56,990 nucleotides of DNA from Fidelibacterota bacterium (GCA_002715465.1 PAYY01000015.1:15176-72165); one strand, 5' to 3'. Positions 9,701 through 17,371 are shown, counted from the first letter of the stretch. Notes: generated by a model from the sequence alone, not told the origin. Numbers and translations are program-made.

Positions 9701-11797
9701 TTTATTACCCCCGTAAACAAGACGTCCAGTACCCGCAACCAGTGGTCTAAAAATAGGTAATGCACTCACTGTATCTACTATAACTTCTTTCCAGTAAGTT
9801 AAAGTTCCATCTGAACCAATTTTATTTAACCTTAATATTCCATAGCGGTCATAGGTAGGTTGGACTGATGCGGTCACATTGTCATCTAATGCGGTTACAA
9901 CATAAAAATTTCCCGCATCATCTTTCGTAAAACCACATAATAAACCAAGTGAACTTAAACTCAAGTGTCGGGATTCCTGGTAGACCCCATTTGACAAGGT
10001 GTGCTGAGTGATGATGATTTTATTCGAGTTTTGGTCGCGCCATGCAACATCAAAACCGGTTGAGGTCGGGACCGTGACGATTTCGGGGTTCACTCCATAC
10101 ATGGCATAGTGGGAATTGGGAGACAAATTGTCTTCATCGATATCATAGGGGGTACCCTGGTTTGCTATGGTCCCAGTTTGCCAACCGGAGCTGGTTGGAG
10201 CTGCAGCTATCACATGAAGTTTCAGCGAGTTGTTACTTTGATTTGTACTGGCTTCATTTCCAGCACCATCATATACGCCATTATCTACAGGTACTATCGT
10301 AATCGTTTCATTTCCATCTGGAGTACCAGAAAGATTTATCCCTAACTTATAGGTATCTCCACTGGAAGTGATATTAGTAGGAGTGTTACTTCCTAATGAA
10401 GCATCTCCTCCAGAAATAGAAAGACTAAAATCACTAGCTTCGAGAGCACCGGAAGCTGAATTTGAATTATAAACAGTCTCACTGAACGTGACTGATATCG
10501 ACAAATTATCAGGGCCTAGTATAGTGTTAGTTATGGTAGGTGCTGTTTGATCGAGACTGTAGACACGGACATGACCTGCTTGTGAACCACCTCCATCATT
10601 ATTCGGTGCACCAATCGCTAAATAAGTTCCTGTTGAATCCATTGCCAATGAATATCTCGCTCCAGAATTATCTTGGCTAGCCTCTCCATCAATATCATTA
10701 CCACGTTTAGACCACGATGAACTACCCCAATCATATACACGAACATGACCTGAGTTACTACCATTACCATCATTATACGGTGCGCCAACAGCAATGGTTG
10801 TCCCATCAGAATTTATTGCAACAGATGCACCAAAATGATCTCCGGCTGCTTCACCATTTATATCTGATCCTCGTTGGCACCATTGACTAAACGCTCCATT
10901 GCAATAACCATAAGTAAACACTCTTGCATGTCCTGAAGCCTCCCCATTCCCATCATTATACTGTGTAGTGGCTGCAATTTCTTTGCCATCATAACTTAAT
11001 GCTACTGAAAACCCTAATGAGTCACTAGCTGCTTCACCATCAATATCAGGACCATATTGAGCCCAATTGGAACCCCACCATTTATATATACGAATATGAC
11101 CTGCATTAGTACCATTACCATCATTACTAATTGCGCCTCCAGCTACCACCGTACCATCCCCACTCAAGGATACAGAAAGCCCATATAAGTCTCCTGCTGC
11201 TTCACCATCATTAGTTTCTCCCCGCTGCACCCAATCAGAACTACCCCATGCATACACTTTTATTGAACCAGCATCAGTTCCATTTCCATCGGAATAAGGA
11301 GAACCTATGGCAAATACAAGACCATCACTGCTTAAAGAAACTCTGTATCCTTGTTCATTGTCTGCGCTAGTTATTCTTGAACCAACTCGAGACCATGCAC
11401 TATTACTATACTGATAAATTTCTACATATGATTGGTACACATTATCATTAACATTCGTTGCACTTATTGCAACTCGATCCCCAGCGCTATTCATGGAAAC
11501 TCTTGCTCCAAATTCTGCTGCACCTGAACCAGGGCCAATATTTGAACCCAATTGAGTCCAGCCATCACTGGAGTATTGAAATACTTTTACAATATTTGCT
11601 TCTTTTACCCCTACTGCAATGCGACTACCAGAAGCATTCATTGAAATTGATTCATTACTTAAATATTGTCCGTTAGACCCATTAATATCGGATCCTCGCT
11701 GAGTTTGAGACAACAATACCGATTGGAAATAAAATAGGATTATAAAATAAAGAGCGGTTTCACGTCTAATACTAGGGGAGTGCATTTTTATCGACAA
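6737..11797 (-). CDS. Giant exported multidomain surface protein (FG-GAP-like propeller, SwmB-like, FnIII, cadherin-like, sorting domain)
   Basis: 1686 residues from TTG (11797); an internal ATG at 11785 gives M-H-S-P and may be the true start. Both leave a signal peptide ending near 'FQSVLLSQ'. Order: about 35-430, six or seven FG-GAP-like repeats ('GSSxWxxRGxDIDGEAAGD', 'VAIGAPYNDGNG'); 435-545, SwmB-like module; 550-1020, an unrecognised probable beta-propeller; 1030-1135, a second SwmB-like module ('LEASDFSLSISGG'); 1140-1245, Ig-like; 1250-1345, fibronectin III; 1345-1460, cadherin-like; about 1600-1686, sorting module ('NYPNPFNP', 'MLLLK'). Role inferred: surface adhesin or matrix protein. 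The 3' third looks visibly GC-richer than the 5' part, suggesting mosaic origin. Convergent with the two plus-strand surface genes. Confidence 0.88.
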   Translation of the reverse strand: MSIKMHSPSIRRETALYFIILFYFQSVLLSQTQRGSDINGSNGQYLSNESISMNASGSRIAVGVKEANIVKVFQYSSDGWTQLGSNIGPGSGAAEFGARVSMNSAGDRVAISATNVNDNVYQSYVEIYQYSNSAWSRVGSRITSADNEQGYRVSLSSDGLVFAIGSPYSDGNGTDAGSIKVYAWGSSDWVQRGETNDGEAAGDLYGLSVSLSGDGTVVAGGAISNDGNGTNAGHIRIYKWWGSNWAQYGPDIDGEAASDSLGFSVALSYDGKEIAATTQYNDGNGEASGHARVFTYGYCNGAFSQWCQRGSDINGEAAGDHFGASVAINSDGTTIAVGAPYNDGNGSNSGHVRVYDWGSSSWSKRGNDIDGEASQDNSGARYSLAMDSTGTYLAIGAPNNDGGGSQAGHVRVYSLDQTAPTITNTILGPDNLSISVTFSETVYNSNSASGALEASDFSLSISGGDASLGSNTPTNITSSGDTYKLGINLSGTPDGNETITIVPVDNGVYDGAGNEASTNQSNNSLKLHVIAAAPTSSGWQTGTIANQGTPYDIDEDNLSPNSHYAMYGVNPEIVTVPTSTGFDVAWRDQNSNKIIITQHTLSNGVYQESRHLSLSSLGLLCGFTKDDAGNFYVVTALDDNVTASVQPTYDRYGILRLNKIGSDGTLTYWKEVIVDTVSALPIFRPLVAGTGRLVYGGNKLHFSFSHNTQYDAAEGNRHQAHRQFQFNPSSGVLEKDWTGISHSFDQRLIYDGQNFIGIALGDVSRGINISSAFNTRNYDLGGGSYRILSWVMAFAVKGGSETTSSGGYNNTFTRLGDVVKSTNGYPIIFATEKSTTYTSSDGDRAILDARNLAFVHVKNDFLNQVSSSNSYDVTITDASTNSNVASPYNVTINHSGSTTGTNRGVVWLTNYTDLNTENVEKPKLVSLGNGDFLVLWEKWGISTTDKGAYGQTSDYVETYAMVIDEYGRVIESARSLGQIRLQRNDDAFVHNGKAFWVRGDQNPSKLIVYSVDKDLNFKNESSPIILSAAISSDNSTLTVTMSEAVVNAASNGSSLEASDFSLSISGGTMTLSSSTPSSISISGTEITLGVPKSGTANGNETITVTPIVNSIYDSEGNTASTTQSNNTASLNDITAPSFVTDYPTTSNVAGTSFNLKLNINEGGKGYCVVLTDESSAPTSAEIKAGTGSGGATAIKSGSVDLTANTEANISITELASGTAYDVYVVAEDASSNIQTSPTKVDVTTSDVTTSDVTAPAVPTGLTPTAGDAQVMLTWKENTESDVAKYIIYGSTASAPTAKVDSTTGVADTSKTLTGLTNGTPYYYRLKAVDNSNNASDYSSEVSSTPIQPNTAPVATAQTVTTNEDTEVTITLSGTDPDSDTLTYSIVTLPANGGLFQIDDGTNKSTAISSSELPASVSNSEHKVIYSPNENSSGDGHGIFTFKVNDRKDDSETATVTVNVTAVNDPPASFGMVSPANDTNIDINDGNYSDSLTFDWTASSDVEGESITYKIFFTDGLSSFSQSGLSADKISIARSDIYLIMDQSNLSHWTEPSEISGSWKVSAYDATDSTVADNASFSLTIKENVLVVDARYAIPDEFALHSNYPNPFNPTTTISYDLPEQAQVTLGIYDILGKKIKTLVNQSQDAGNKTAVWNGTDNLGRSVSAGVYLYQIQAGDFIQTRKMLLLK
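8040..8077 (-). repeat. 15-bp tandem repeat (2.5 copies) in the linker before the FnIII module
   Basis: The plus-strand unit GTCACATCGCTTGTT is present at 8040-8054 and 8055-8069, with a partial third copy (8070-8077). It encodes repeated T-S-D-V-T and keeps the frame, so copy-number changes would alter linker length only. Confidence 0.85.
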
Positions 11798-11867
11798 TTA
11801 GATCGTCCGTATTTACAAATGAGACGATCAGAATTAGTTGTAATAAGGCTATTAAATTCTTTTTCAT
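11772..11867 (-). CDS. Possible 31-aa signal-peptide-like ORF overlapping the start of the giant surface gene
   Basis: ATG (11867) to TAG (11772) encodes MKKNLIALLQLILIVSFVNT plus 11 more residues. The start is strongly signal-peptide-like. It overlaps the start of the 1686-residue gene in a different frame, with its stop lying inside that gene. It could be a leader peptide giving translational coupling, or the old signal peptide of the large protein displaced by a frameshift and replaced by the present N-terminus. Evidence is limited to composition and position. Confidence 0.25.
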   Translation of the reverse strand: MKKNLIALLQLILIVSFVNTDDLIVDKNALP

Positions 11868-12224
11868 AGTCACTTTCAATTCAAAGTTGAAAAGTTCGGT
11901 TTAGAAGCATAATGTTGAAATTCAGGCGTATCTACATAATTTGTATCTACATTCTGTGAATTATAGTATTTAATAATACCCACAAGTACAAGATATAAAA
12001 AATAGTTTAGTATATAACCTATAGAGAAAAACCCTTATTATTTTTATTTTTGTTCTTTTATTCATTCCTTATCTCCTTCTGAAGCCAAAAAATGTATGTG
12101 GGATGGTATAAGGGTGAGAACGCCAAGGGAGGGCGACATACCCCCCTGTTGCCCTAATTATGTAGTATCTTGCTTTGCCTTGCTCCATTCCTCATAATAA
12201 GGCTGTTCCGTTTTCAAGTCAAGG
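11868..12224. other. Intergenic region without recognised gene
   Basis: About 360 nt upstream of the giant minus-strand surface gene. Stop codons are dense on both strands and I see no convincing ORF. A short direct repeat (GTATCTACAT, about 11928-11955) and a G/C-rich patch (about 12117-12160) are present without a recognisable RNA family. The region presumably holds the promoter of the surface gene, but no clear -35/-10 pair was singled out. Confidence 0.5.
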
Positions 12225-12281
12225 AAAAAGAAAAAGACCCTCTATAGTCACGAGACAAAATGACTGTTTAAGAAGGGCTTT
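12225..12281 (-). terminator. Rho-independent terminator after folD-tRNA-Arg
   Basis: On the minus strand, arms at 12271-12281 and 12233-12243 pair at 10 of 11 positions (AAAGCCCTTCT with AGAGGGTCTTT). An inner 5-bp stem (AGTCA/TGACT) lies between them and a T-rich tail (TTCTTTTTCC) follows. It lies 20 nt past the 3' end of tRNA-Arg, so it probably ends the transcript running from the pheS side. Confidence 0.6.
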
Positions 12282-12300
12282 TAATGGCTGGTTTCCGCTG

Positions 12301-12374
12301 TACGCCCGACAGGATTTGAACCTGTGACCTCTTGCTCCGGAGGCAAGCGCTCTATCCAGCTGAGCTACGGGCGC
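12301..12374 (-). tRNA. tRNA-Arg (anticodon CCG)
   Basis: A 74-nt cloverleaf reads from 12374 down to 12301. The acceptor stem GCGCCCG pairs with CGGGCGT (one G-T end pair). The D-arm is GCTC...GAGC. The anticodon stem CTTGC/GCAAG encloses the loop CTCCGGA, giving CCG. The T-arm is ACAGG/CCTGT with TTCAAAT. CCA is not encoded. It sits 3 nt after the folD stop and is likely processed from the same transcript. Confidence 0.95.
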
Positions 12375-12377
12375 AGA

Positions 12378-13277
12378 TTAACTTTTTTCTTTAACAGAAT
12401 CACCATACCATTCAGCAGCTTCAATGGTATTTTCTACTAACATAGCAATAGTCATTGGACCTACACCTCCTGGTACTGGTGTAACTGCATTTGCAATACC
12501 CATAACTGATTTAATATCTACATCTCCGATTAAAGAATAACCTTTTTTTGAATTATCATTAACTCTAGTTATACCAACATCTATGATTATTGAATTCTCC
12601 TTAATCATATTTCCTTTAATTAGATTTGGAACACCAACCGATGCGATTAAAATATCAGCTTGTTTAGTAATACTAGCTAGATCCTTAGTCTTTGAATGAC
12701 AAATTGTTACAGTTGAATTACCAAATGATGATTTTGAGGATAAAAGTAAAGATAATGGCCTACCGACAATATTACTTCGACCAATAATAACAGTATTTTT
12801 TCCGCTAGTTTGAATTTTATAATGTTTAAAAATTCTTATAATTCCTTTTGGTGTACAAGCAATAAAATGATTAATTCCAGAGGCAAGAAGACCCATGTTC
12901 TCAGGATGAAAGCCGTCTACGTCTTTTTTGGGATTAATTGATTCTAATATTTCTCCTAAATCAACATCTTTTGGTAGAGGTTGCTGCACAAGTATACCAT
13001 GAAAATTATGGTCCAAATTTAATTCTGATATTTTATTAACTATATTATCAAAAGTAGTTGAAGTTGGTAAATAAAAGATTTGAGAATGTAAACCAAGACT
13101 TTGAAAACGTTTTGATTTGTTTTGAACATATAATTTTGAGGAAGGATCCTCTCCAACAAGGATTGCTGCTAGACCTGGAGTAATTTTCCTTTTTAAGAGT
13201 TTTTGAATTCTAGGTTTTAGTTCAGCATAAACCGAAGATGCAACTTCTACACCTGAAAAGATTTTAGTTTCTATCAT
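12378..13277 (-). CDS. folD: Bifunctional methylenetetrahydrofolate dehydrogenase / cyclohydrolase
   Basis: FolD interconverts 5,10-methylene-THF, methenyl-THF and 10-formyl-THF in the cytosol using NADP+. It supplies one-carbon units for purines and formyl-Met-tRNA. At 299 residues it is close to the usual ~285. The catalytic motif YVxxK is at Y50-K54, followed by 'QQPLP' and 'DVDGFHPENMG'. The Rossmann motif 'GRSNIVGRPLSLLL' is near 170 and the closing signature 'GGVGPMTIAML' near 270. It is last in the pheST-zapB-zapA-folD run, before tRNA-Arg and a terminator. A formate dehydrogenase elsewhere in the window makes formate/one-carbon exchange a plausible metabolic link (inference). Confidence 0.97.
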   Translation of the reverse strand: MIETKIFSGVEVASSVYAELKPRIQKLLKRKITPGLAAILVGEDPSSKLYVQNKSKRFQSLGLHSQIFYLPTSTTFDNIVNKISELNLDHNFHGILVQQPLPKDVDLGEILESINPKKDVDGFHPENMGLLASGINHFIACTPKGIIRIFKHYKIQTSGKNTVIIGRSNIVGRPLSLLLSSKSSFGNSTVTICHSKTKDLASITKQADILIASVGVPNLIKGNMIKENSIIIDVGITRVNDNSKKGYSLIGDVDIKSVMGIANAVTPVPGGVGPMTIAMLVENTIEAAEWYGDSVKEKS

Positions 13278-13336
13278 AATTATAATTGATGCTAGACAAT
13301 ACTAAAATACAGGGGAGTTTAATAAAAATACCTTAA

Positions 13337-13639
13337 TTAATTCATAATAAGGTTTTCATTAAGAATATCAATAAGAAAGGATGATTTTTCCTCAACCTCA
13401 TCAATCATACTATTTCTCATTCTTTTTTCAGCAAAATAATCATCCGTAATACTCATTGCTGCAAGAATTGCTATCCTAGCTGTAGACTGGGAAGATGGAA
13501 GTTCCTTTTCAACTTCTCTCATTTTTTGATCAACGAATTGTGCAACATCAGCTATATAACTTTCTTCAGCTTGAGCTTTTACAGTGTATTCATGACCAAA
13601 AATGGACACTCGGGCAAGATTATCTTGATTCTGAGACAT
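13337..13639 (-). CDS. zapA: Cell division protein ZapA
   Basis: ZapA is a small cytosolic protein that cross-links FtsZ filaments at the division ring. The 100-residue product has the expected N-terminal globular part ('VSIFGHEYTVKA') and a C-terminal coiled-coil helix with the family's 'TARIAILAAMSITDDYF' region. A strong AGGAGG Shine-Dalgarno lies 4 nt before ATG. It follows the small coiled-coil gene by 8 nt, and its position just downstream of pheT is common in bacteria. Confidence 0.88.
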   Translation of the reverse strand: MSQNQDNLARVSIFGHEYTVKAQAEESYIADVAQFVDQKMREVEKELPSSQSTARIAILAAMSITDDYFAEKRMRNSMIDEVEEKSSFLIDILNENLIMN

Positions 13640-13647
13640 TGAACCTC

Positions 13648-13830
13648 CTAACTTTTCTTGTTCTCAACATCTTCAATAAATTCAATAATTTTTTTTATTC
13701 TTTCAAAAATAATATCTTTATCTATAGAAAGATTTGAATTATTGCTTGATTGTTTTAATCGTTTTATTTCTTCCACAGCTTCGTGGACTTTTCCTTCTAA
13801 AGCTGAAAGATTTGGTAAAATAGATTCCAT
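13648..13830 (-). CDS. Small coiled-coil protein, ZapB-like
   Basis: 60 residues that are charged and helical throughout, with heptad-like leucine/isoleucine spacing. It begins 1 nt after the pheT stop and ends 8 nt before zapA. Its size, coiled-coil character and place before zapA suggest a ZapB-type partner of the division ring, but the sequence is too short and low in complexity to name firmly. The tight spacing on both sides supports it being translated. The plus-strand reading of the same DNA is a shadow. Confidence 0.65.
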   Translation of the reverse strand: MESILPNLSALEGKVHEAVEEIKRLKQSSNNSNLSIDKDIIFERIKKIIEFIEDVENKKS

Positions 13831-13831
13831 A

Positions 13832-15850
13832 TCACCTTAATTTAGCACCTAATACTTTGGAAGTCTCTGAAATTATTGCTTCCACTATAAAATCAACATC
13901 TGAATATTTTAAAGTTTTTTCATTAGAACGAAAGAAAAGAGAAAATGTTGCACTTTTGAAACCTTTTTCAATTTGATCTCCTTCATATAGATCATATAAT
14001 TGATGAAACTGGAGCAAACTACCACCTTTATCTTTAATTATTTTTTCTAATTGATTAATTTGTATTTTATTTGGAATAGTAAGTGATAAGTCTCTTTCTA
14101 TACCAGGGAATTGAGGTAATGATTGAAATCTTTTTACCTTCATATAATTAGTAAAAATTCTAAGATTAAGGTCAAATGCAAAAATTGGAATTTCTATTTC
14201 AAAACTATTGAGAATATCTTGTTTAATATTTCCTATTTTCCCTATAGAAAGACTACTAGATTTAATAGTTAATTCATTTGATAAAAAGTTATCATTATTT
14301 TCAATTAAGCTCAATTCGTGATCGAAATGATATCTTTTAGCTAAATCCATAATTACTCCTTTCAGTAGAAATAAATCAAAGAACTGTTCAGGATTTTTCC
14401 AACCTTTGTTTACGCGATTTCCACATACAATACCAGAAAATTTTTGCTTTTCCATCCATCCTTGTTTTTCTTTGCAAAAAATATTTCCATACTCAAAGAT
14501 AGCAAGATTAGACTCACCTCTCCTTATATTATAGCGAGCTGAAGATAACAAACCGGGAAAAAGTGATGATCTTAAAAAGGACATTTCTCTACTTAAAGGA
14601 TTTGAAACTTTGATAGGGTCATTTGAAACTAATTCAACATGCTCCGAACTAACCAGACTGTTTGTCATTACTTCATTAAAACCAATTCCTCTGAAATAAT
14701 CTTTGAGAGAATCAATATGCATTTCTTCATCATCTATATTAGAAGGAATAATACCAATATAGTTATTTTTAGACTTAATATTGTCAAAACCATAAATCCT
14801 TCCTATTTCTTCAATTAGATCAATTGGTCGTTCAAGATCTGGTCTATTAGAAGGAATCTTGCATTCAAATAAACCTTTTTTCCAAGTATGTTTTATTCCA
14901 AGCGAATCGAATGTTTTTGAGATAAAATTATTGTCGAGATTAATCCCCAATACGGAACTAGCATTTTCGGGATTCAATGAAACTGAAGTAGATTTAATAG
15001 GTTCTGGATAATAATCGATAATACCTTTAGTACATTCTCCCCCAGAAATTTCTAGGATTAAATCAGCCACTCGATCTAAAACTGAACAAATATCATCATA
15101 ATCAACCCCTCTTTCAAATCTTTTAGATGCTTCAGTGGACAAGCCCAACACCTTTGCGCCTTTTCGAATTATAACGGGGTCAAAATAAGCACACTCTACA
15201 AGAATATTTTTACTCTTCTCTGTAACCTCACTGTTTTTTCCACCCAAGATTCCAGCTAAAGCAACTGGTTTTTCTTTATCACAAATCAAGAGTTGATCAT
15301 CTTGTAATTTTCTTTTTATTCCATCAATAGTTATTATTTCTTCATCTTTAATTGCTGTGCGTATATTAATATTTTTACCAGCCAAAGAATCAAAATCAAA
15401 AATATGTACAGGATGACCAAGCTCTAAAAGGACATAATTTGATATATCTACAATACTATTTAAAGATCTAATCCCACATTGCTCTAATCGAGAAACCATC
15501 CAATCAGGAGATTTTCCAACTTTTATTCCTTTAATCACCATTGCCCCATATCGGGGACATTCTTTTATTTTTTGAACATTAATTTTTATTTGATTGGAAA
15601 TTGCTGAAGATGATTCTTTAAATGATATTGTATTTCGTTTAATTTTATTTCCCGTTAAAATAGAAACTTCTCTTGCTACACCAAGATGAGACATACAATC
15701 CGGACGATTGGGTGTTAATTCAATATCTAAAATATCTTTATTTTTATTATAAGTTGTTTCTAATCCTATTGCAGTAAGACCATTTGCAATATCTTTGGGA
15801 GATTTATTAAATAGGACAAATTCTTTTAGCCAATCAATAGAAATAATCAT
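13832..15850 (-). CDS. pheT: Phenylalanyl-tRNA synthetase beta subunit, lacking the EMAP-II-like tRNA-binding insertion
   Basis: PheT forms the alpha2-beta2 PheRS with PheS and charges tRNA-Phe. At 672 residues it is about 120 short of typical bacterial PheT (~790-800). The N-terminal B1 segment ('WLKEFV...GLE') runs directly into 'DIELTPNRPDCMSHLGVARE'. In E. coli these are separated by the ~110-residue OB-fold tRNA-binding (B2) domain, so B2 is precisely absent. B3/B4 ('CGIRSLNSIVDISNYVLLELGHPVH'), B5, the catalytic-like domain and the C-terminal FDX-ACB anticodon-binding domain (about 585-672) are present. It overlaps pheS by 4 nt (ATGA), indicating translational coupling. Confidence 0.96.
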   Translation of the reverse strand: MIISIDWLKEFVLFNKSPKDIANGLTAIGLETTYNKNKDILDIELTPNRPDCMSHLGVAREVSILTGNKIKRNTISFKESSSAISNQIKINVQKIKECPRYGAMVIKGIKVGKSPDWMVSRLEQCGIRSLNSIVDISNYVLLELGHPVHIFDFDSLAGKNINIRTAIKDEEIITIDGIKRKLQDDQLLICDKEKPVALAGILGGKNSEVTEKSKNILVECAYFDPVIIRKGAKVLGLSTEASKRFERGVDYDDICSVLDRVADLILEISGGECTKGIIDYYPEPIKSTSVSLNPENASSVLGINLDNNFISKTFDSLGIKHTWKKGLFECKIPSNRPDLERPIDLIEEIGRIYGFDNIKSKNNYIGIIPSNIDDEEMHIDSLKDYFRGIGFNEVMTNSLVSSEHVELVSNDPIKVSNPLSREMSFLRSSLFPGLLSSARYNIRRGESNLAIFEYGNIFCKEKQGWMEKQKFSGIVCGNRVNKGWKNPEQFFDLFLLKGVIMDLAKRYHFDHELSLIENNDNFLSNELTIKSSSLSIGKIGNIKQDILNSFEIEIPIFAFDLNLRIFTNYMKVKRFQSLPQFPGIERDLSLTIPNKIQINQLEKIIKDKGGSLLQFHQLYDLYEGDQIEKGFKSATFSLFFRSNEKTLKYSDVDFIVEAIISETSKVLGAKLR

Positions 15851-16869
15851 GGGAACTGCCTTAAAAATCTAATATCACCATTAAAAAATAGCCGAATATC
15901 ATCAATTCCATATTTCAAAATAGCAAGACGTTCAATACCTATCCCCCACGCATACCCCGACCATTTTTCACTATCATAACCAACATTGTTCAAAACAGTT
16001 GGATCTACCATTCCACAACCGAGGATTTCAAGCCAACCAGTGTGCTTACACATTGAGCAACCTTTCCCGGCACACATAATACATGAAATATCTACTTCAG
16101 CGCTTGGTTCGGTAAATGGGAAAAAACTTGGGCGAAAACGAGATTTTACATTTTTACCAAAAAATTGATTGCAAAAATATTCTATAGTACCCTTCATTTC
16201 AGCAAGTGAAACATCTTTATTTATATATAAACCTTCAACTTGATGAAAAAGACAATAGCTTCGGATACTGATTGCTTCATTTCTAAAGACTCTTCCTGGA
16301 CAAATAACACGAATTGGTGGATCTGATTTCTCCATAACATGAATTTGCGTATTTGACGTATGGGTTCTCAAAACATGGTTTTCTGTTATATAAAAAGTAT
16401 CCTGCATATCCCTTGCTGGATGATGTTTTGATATATTTAAAGCTTCAAAATTATGATAATCATCATCTATTTCAGGTCCATATGCTGAAGAAAAACCAAT
16501 AGATTGAAAAATTCTTTTAACTTCTCTCATGGTTTGAGTAATTGGATGTAATGAACCAAAAGGAAACTCATATCCAGGAAGTGTAAAATCAATGTTGTCA
16601 TCAATTGATTTAGGTGAAGTTGATAGTCCTAACAATACATCAATCTGTTTTTCAACATCAGATTTTAATTCATTTAATAACTTTCCAATTTTAGGTCTAT
16701 CAGGCGGTTCAACTAAACCTAATTCAGAGAATAGTAATGCTATTTCACCTTTTCTAGATAAATATTGATTCTTTAATTGTTCAACATCAGAATGTTTTAT
16801 AGAATCAATAGATTTTACAGCTTTTTCAAAAGCAATTTTAGTTTTGTTTATTTTAGATAACAATGACAT
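15847..16869 (-). CDS. pheS: Phenylalanyl-tRNA synthetase alpha subunit
   Basis: PheS is the catalytic subunit of PheRS and forms Phe-adenylate. 340 residues, normal for bacteria. It has an N-terminal coiled coil (1-85), then the class II core with motif 2 around 'GRVFRNEAISIRSYCLFHQVEGL', the conserved 'FRPSFFPFTEPSAEVD', and motif 3 'GWGIGIERLA' in the form 'AWGIGIERLAILKYG'. A 'CIMCAGKGCSMC' cysteine cluster near 255-270 may bind zinc, as in some PheS proteins. It overlaps pheT by 4 nt. A hairpin with a T-tract lies between rplT and pheS, so pheST expression may be partly uncoupled from the ribosomal operon. Confidence 0.97.
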   Translation of the reverse strand: MSLLSKINKTKIAFEKAVKSIDSIKHSDVEQLKNQYLSRKGEIALLFSELGLVEPPDRPKIGKLLNELKSDVEKQIDVLLGLSTSPKSIDDNIDFTLPGYEFPFGSLHPITQTMREVKRIFQSIGFSSAYGPEIDDDYHNFEALNISKHHPARDMQDTFYITENHVLRTHTSNTQIHVMEKSDPPIRVICPGRVFRNEAISIRSYCLFHQVEGLYINKDVSLAEMKGTIEYFCNQFFGKNVKSRFRPSFFPFTEPSAEVDISCIMCAGKGCSMCKHTGWLEILGCGMVDPTVLNNVGYDSEKWSGYAWGIGIERLAILKYGIDDIRLFFNGDIRFLRQFP

Positions 16870-16914
16870 ATACTATTATGTGAACTGTTTTAAGTTAATT
16901 GTTGAAAATTTCTC

Positions 16915-16949
16915 AAAAAAAGAAAATCCGTTAGAATTTCTAACGGATT
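16915..16949 (-). terminator. Rho-independent terminator or attenuator between rplT and pheS
   Basis: Perfect 11-bp inverted repeat AATCCGTTAGA (16925-16935) / TCTAACGGATT (16939-16949) with a 3-nt loop. On the minus strand it is followed by TTTTCTTTTTTT. It lies 70 nt after the rplT stop and 45 nt before pheS. It either ends the thrS-infC-rpmI-rplT transcript or acts as an attenuator for pheST. No Phe-rich leader peptide is visible between rplT and the hairpin. Confidence 0.8.
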
Positions 16950-17018
16950 ACTATGACAAGACGAATCTATCCTGCCAATTATTATCTAAACCGAAATGTT
17001 TGGGGAATTACTACCAAA

Positions 17019-17369
17019 TCAAGACGTCTTAGCTACTTTTACTATCTCAGCAAAAGCCTGTGGCTCTTCGATTGCAAGATCAGATAATATTTTTCTATTA
17101 ATTTCAATATTATTTAGTTTAAGATCAGAAATAAGTTTAGAGTAGCTAGTCCCATTAATCCTTGCCGCTGCATTAATCCTAACAATCCAAAGTTTCCTGA
17201 AAACTCCTTTTTTCTGTCGCCTATGCCTATAATTGTATAAAAGCCCTTTTTCAACGGATTGTTTTGCTGTCCTATAAAGACGACTCCTTGCTCCATAATA
17301 ACCCTTTGCCTGCTTTAGAACCTTTTTATGTCTCTTTTTCCTAGGTACTGAACTTTTTACTCTTGGCAT
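17019..17369 (-). CDS. rplT: 50S ribosomal protein L20
   Basis: L20 binds 23S rRNA early in large-subunit assembly. 116 residues, full length. It has the basic N-terminal extension ('[26 protein letters not shown]') and the globular C-terminal '[21 protein letters not shown]'. It is third of the conserved infC-rpmI-rplT string and starts 2 nt after the rpmI stop. In other bacteria L20 represses this operon by binding its mRNA. I saw no specific mimic here. Confidence 0.98.
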   Translation of the reverse strand: MPRVKSSVPRKKRHKKVLKQAKGYYGARSRLYRTAKQSVEKGLLYNYRHRRQKKGVFRKLWIVRINAAARINGTSYSKLISDLKLNNIEINRKILSDLAIEEPQAFAEIVKVAKTS

Positions 17370-17371
17370 AA

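Noticed and set aside
10109..11676. Plus-strand and alternate-frame ORFs inside the FG-GAP repeat region
   Set aside because: Shadows produced by the repetitive coding sequence; low-complexity translations without recognisable features.
10560..11700. Possible CRISPR-like or DNA repeat array
   Set aside because: The periodicity comes from protein-level FG-GAP-like repeats of about 50-60 codons that vary in DNA sequence; there are no spacers or constant short repeats. No CRISPR array was seen anywhere in the window.
12100..12170. G/C-rich patch as a structured non-coding RNA
   Set aside because: Only short, imperfect pairings could be drawn and no known RNA family pattern was recognised.
16950..17018. 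Phe-rich leader peptide for pheST attenuation
   Set aside because: No ATG followed by a phenylalanine run lies between the rplT stop and the hairpin.
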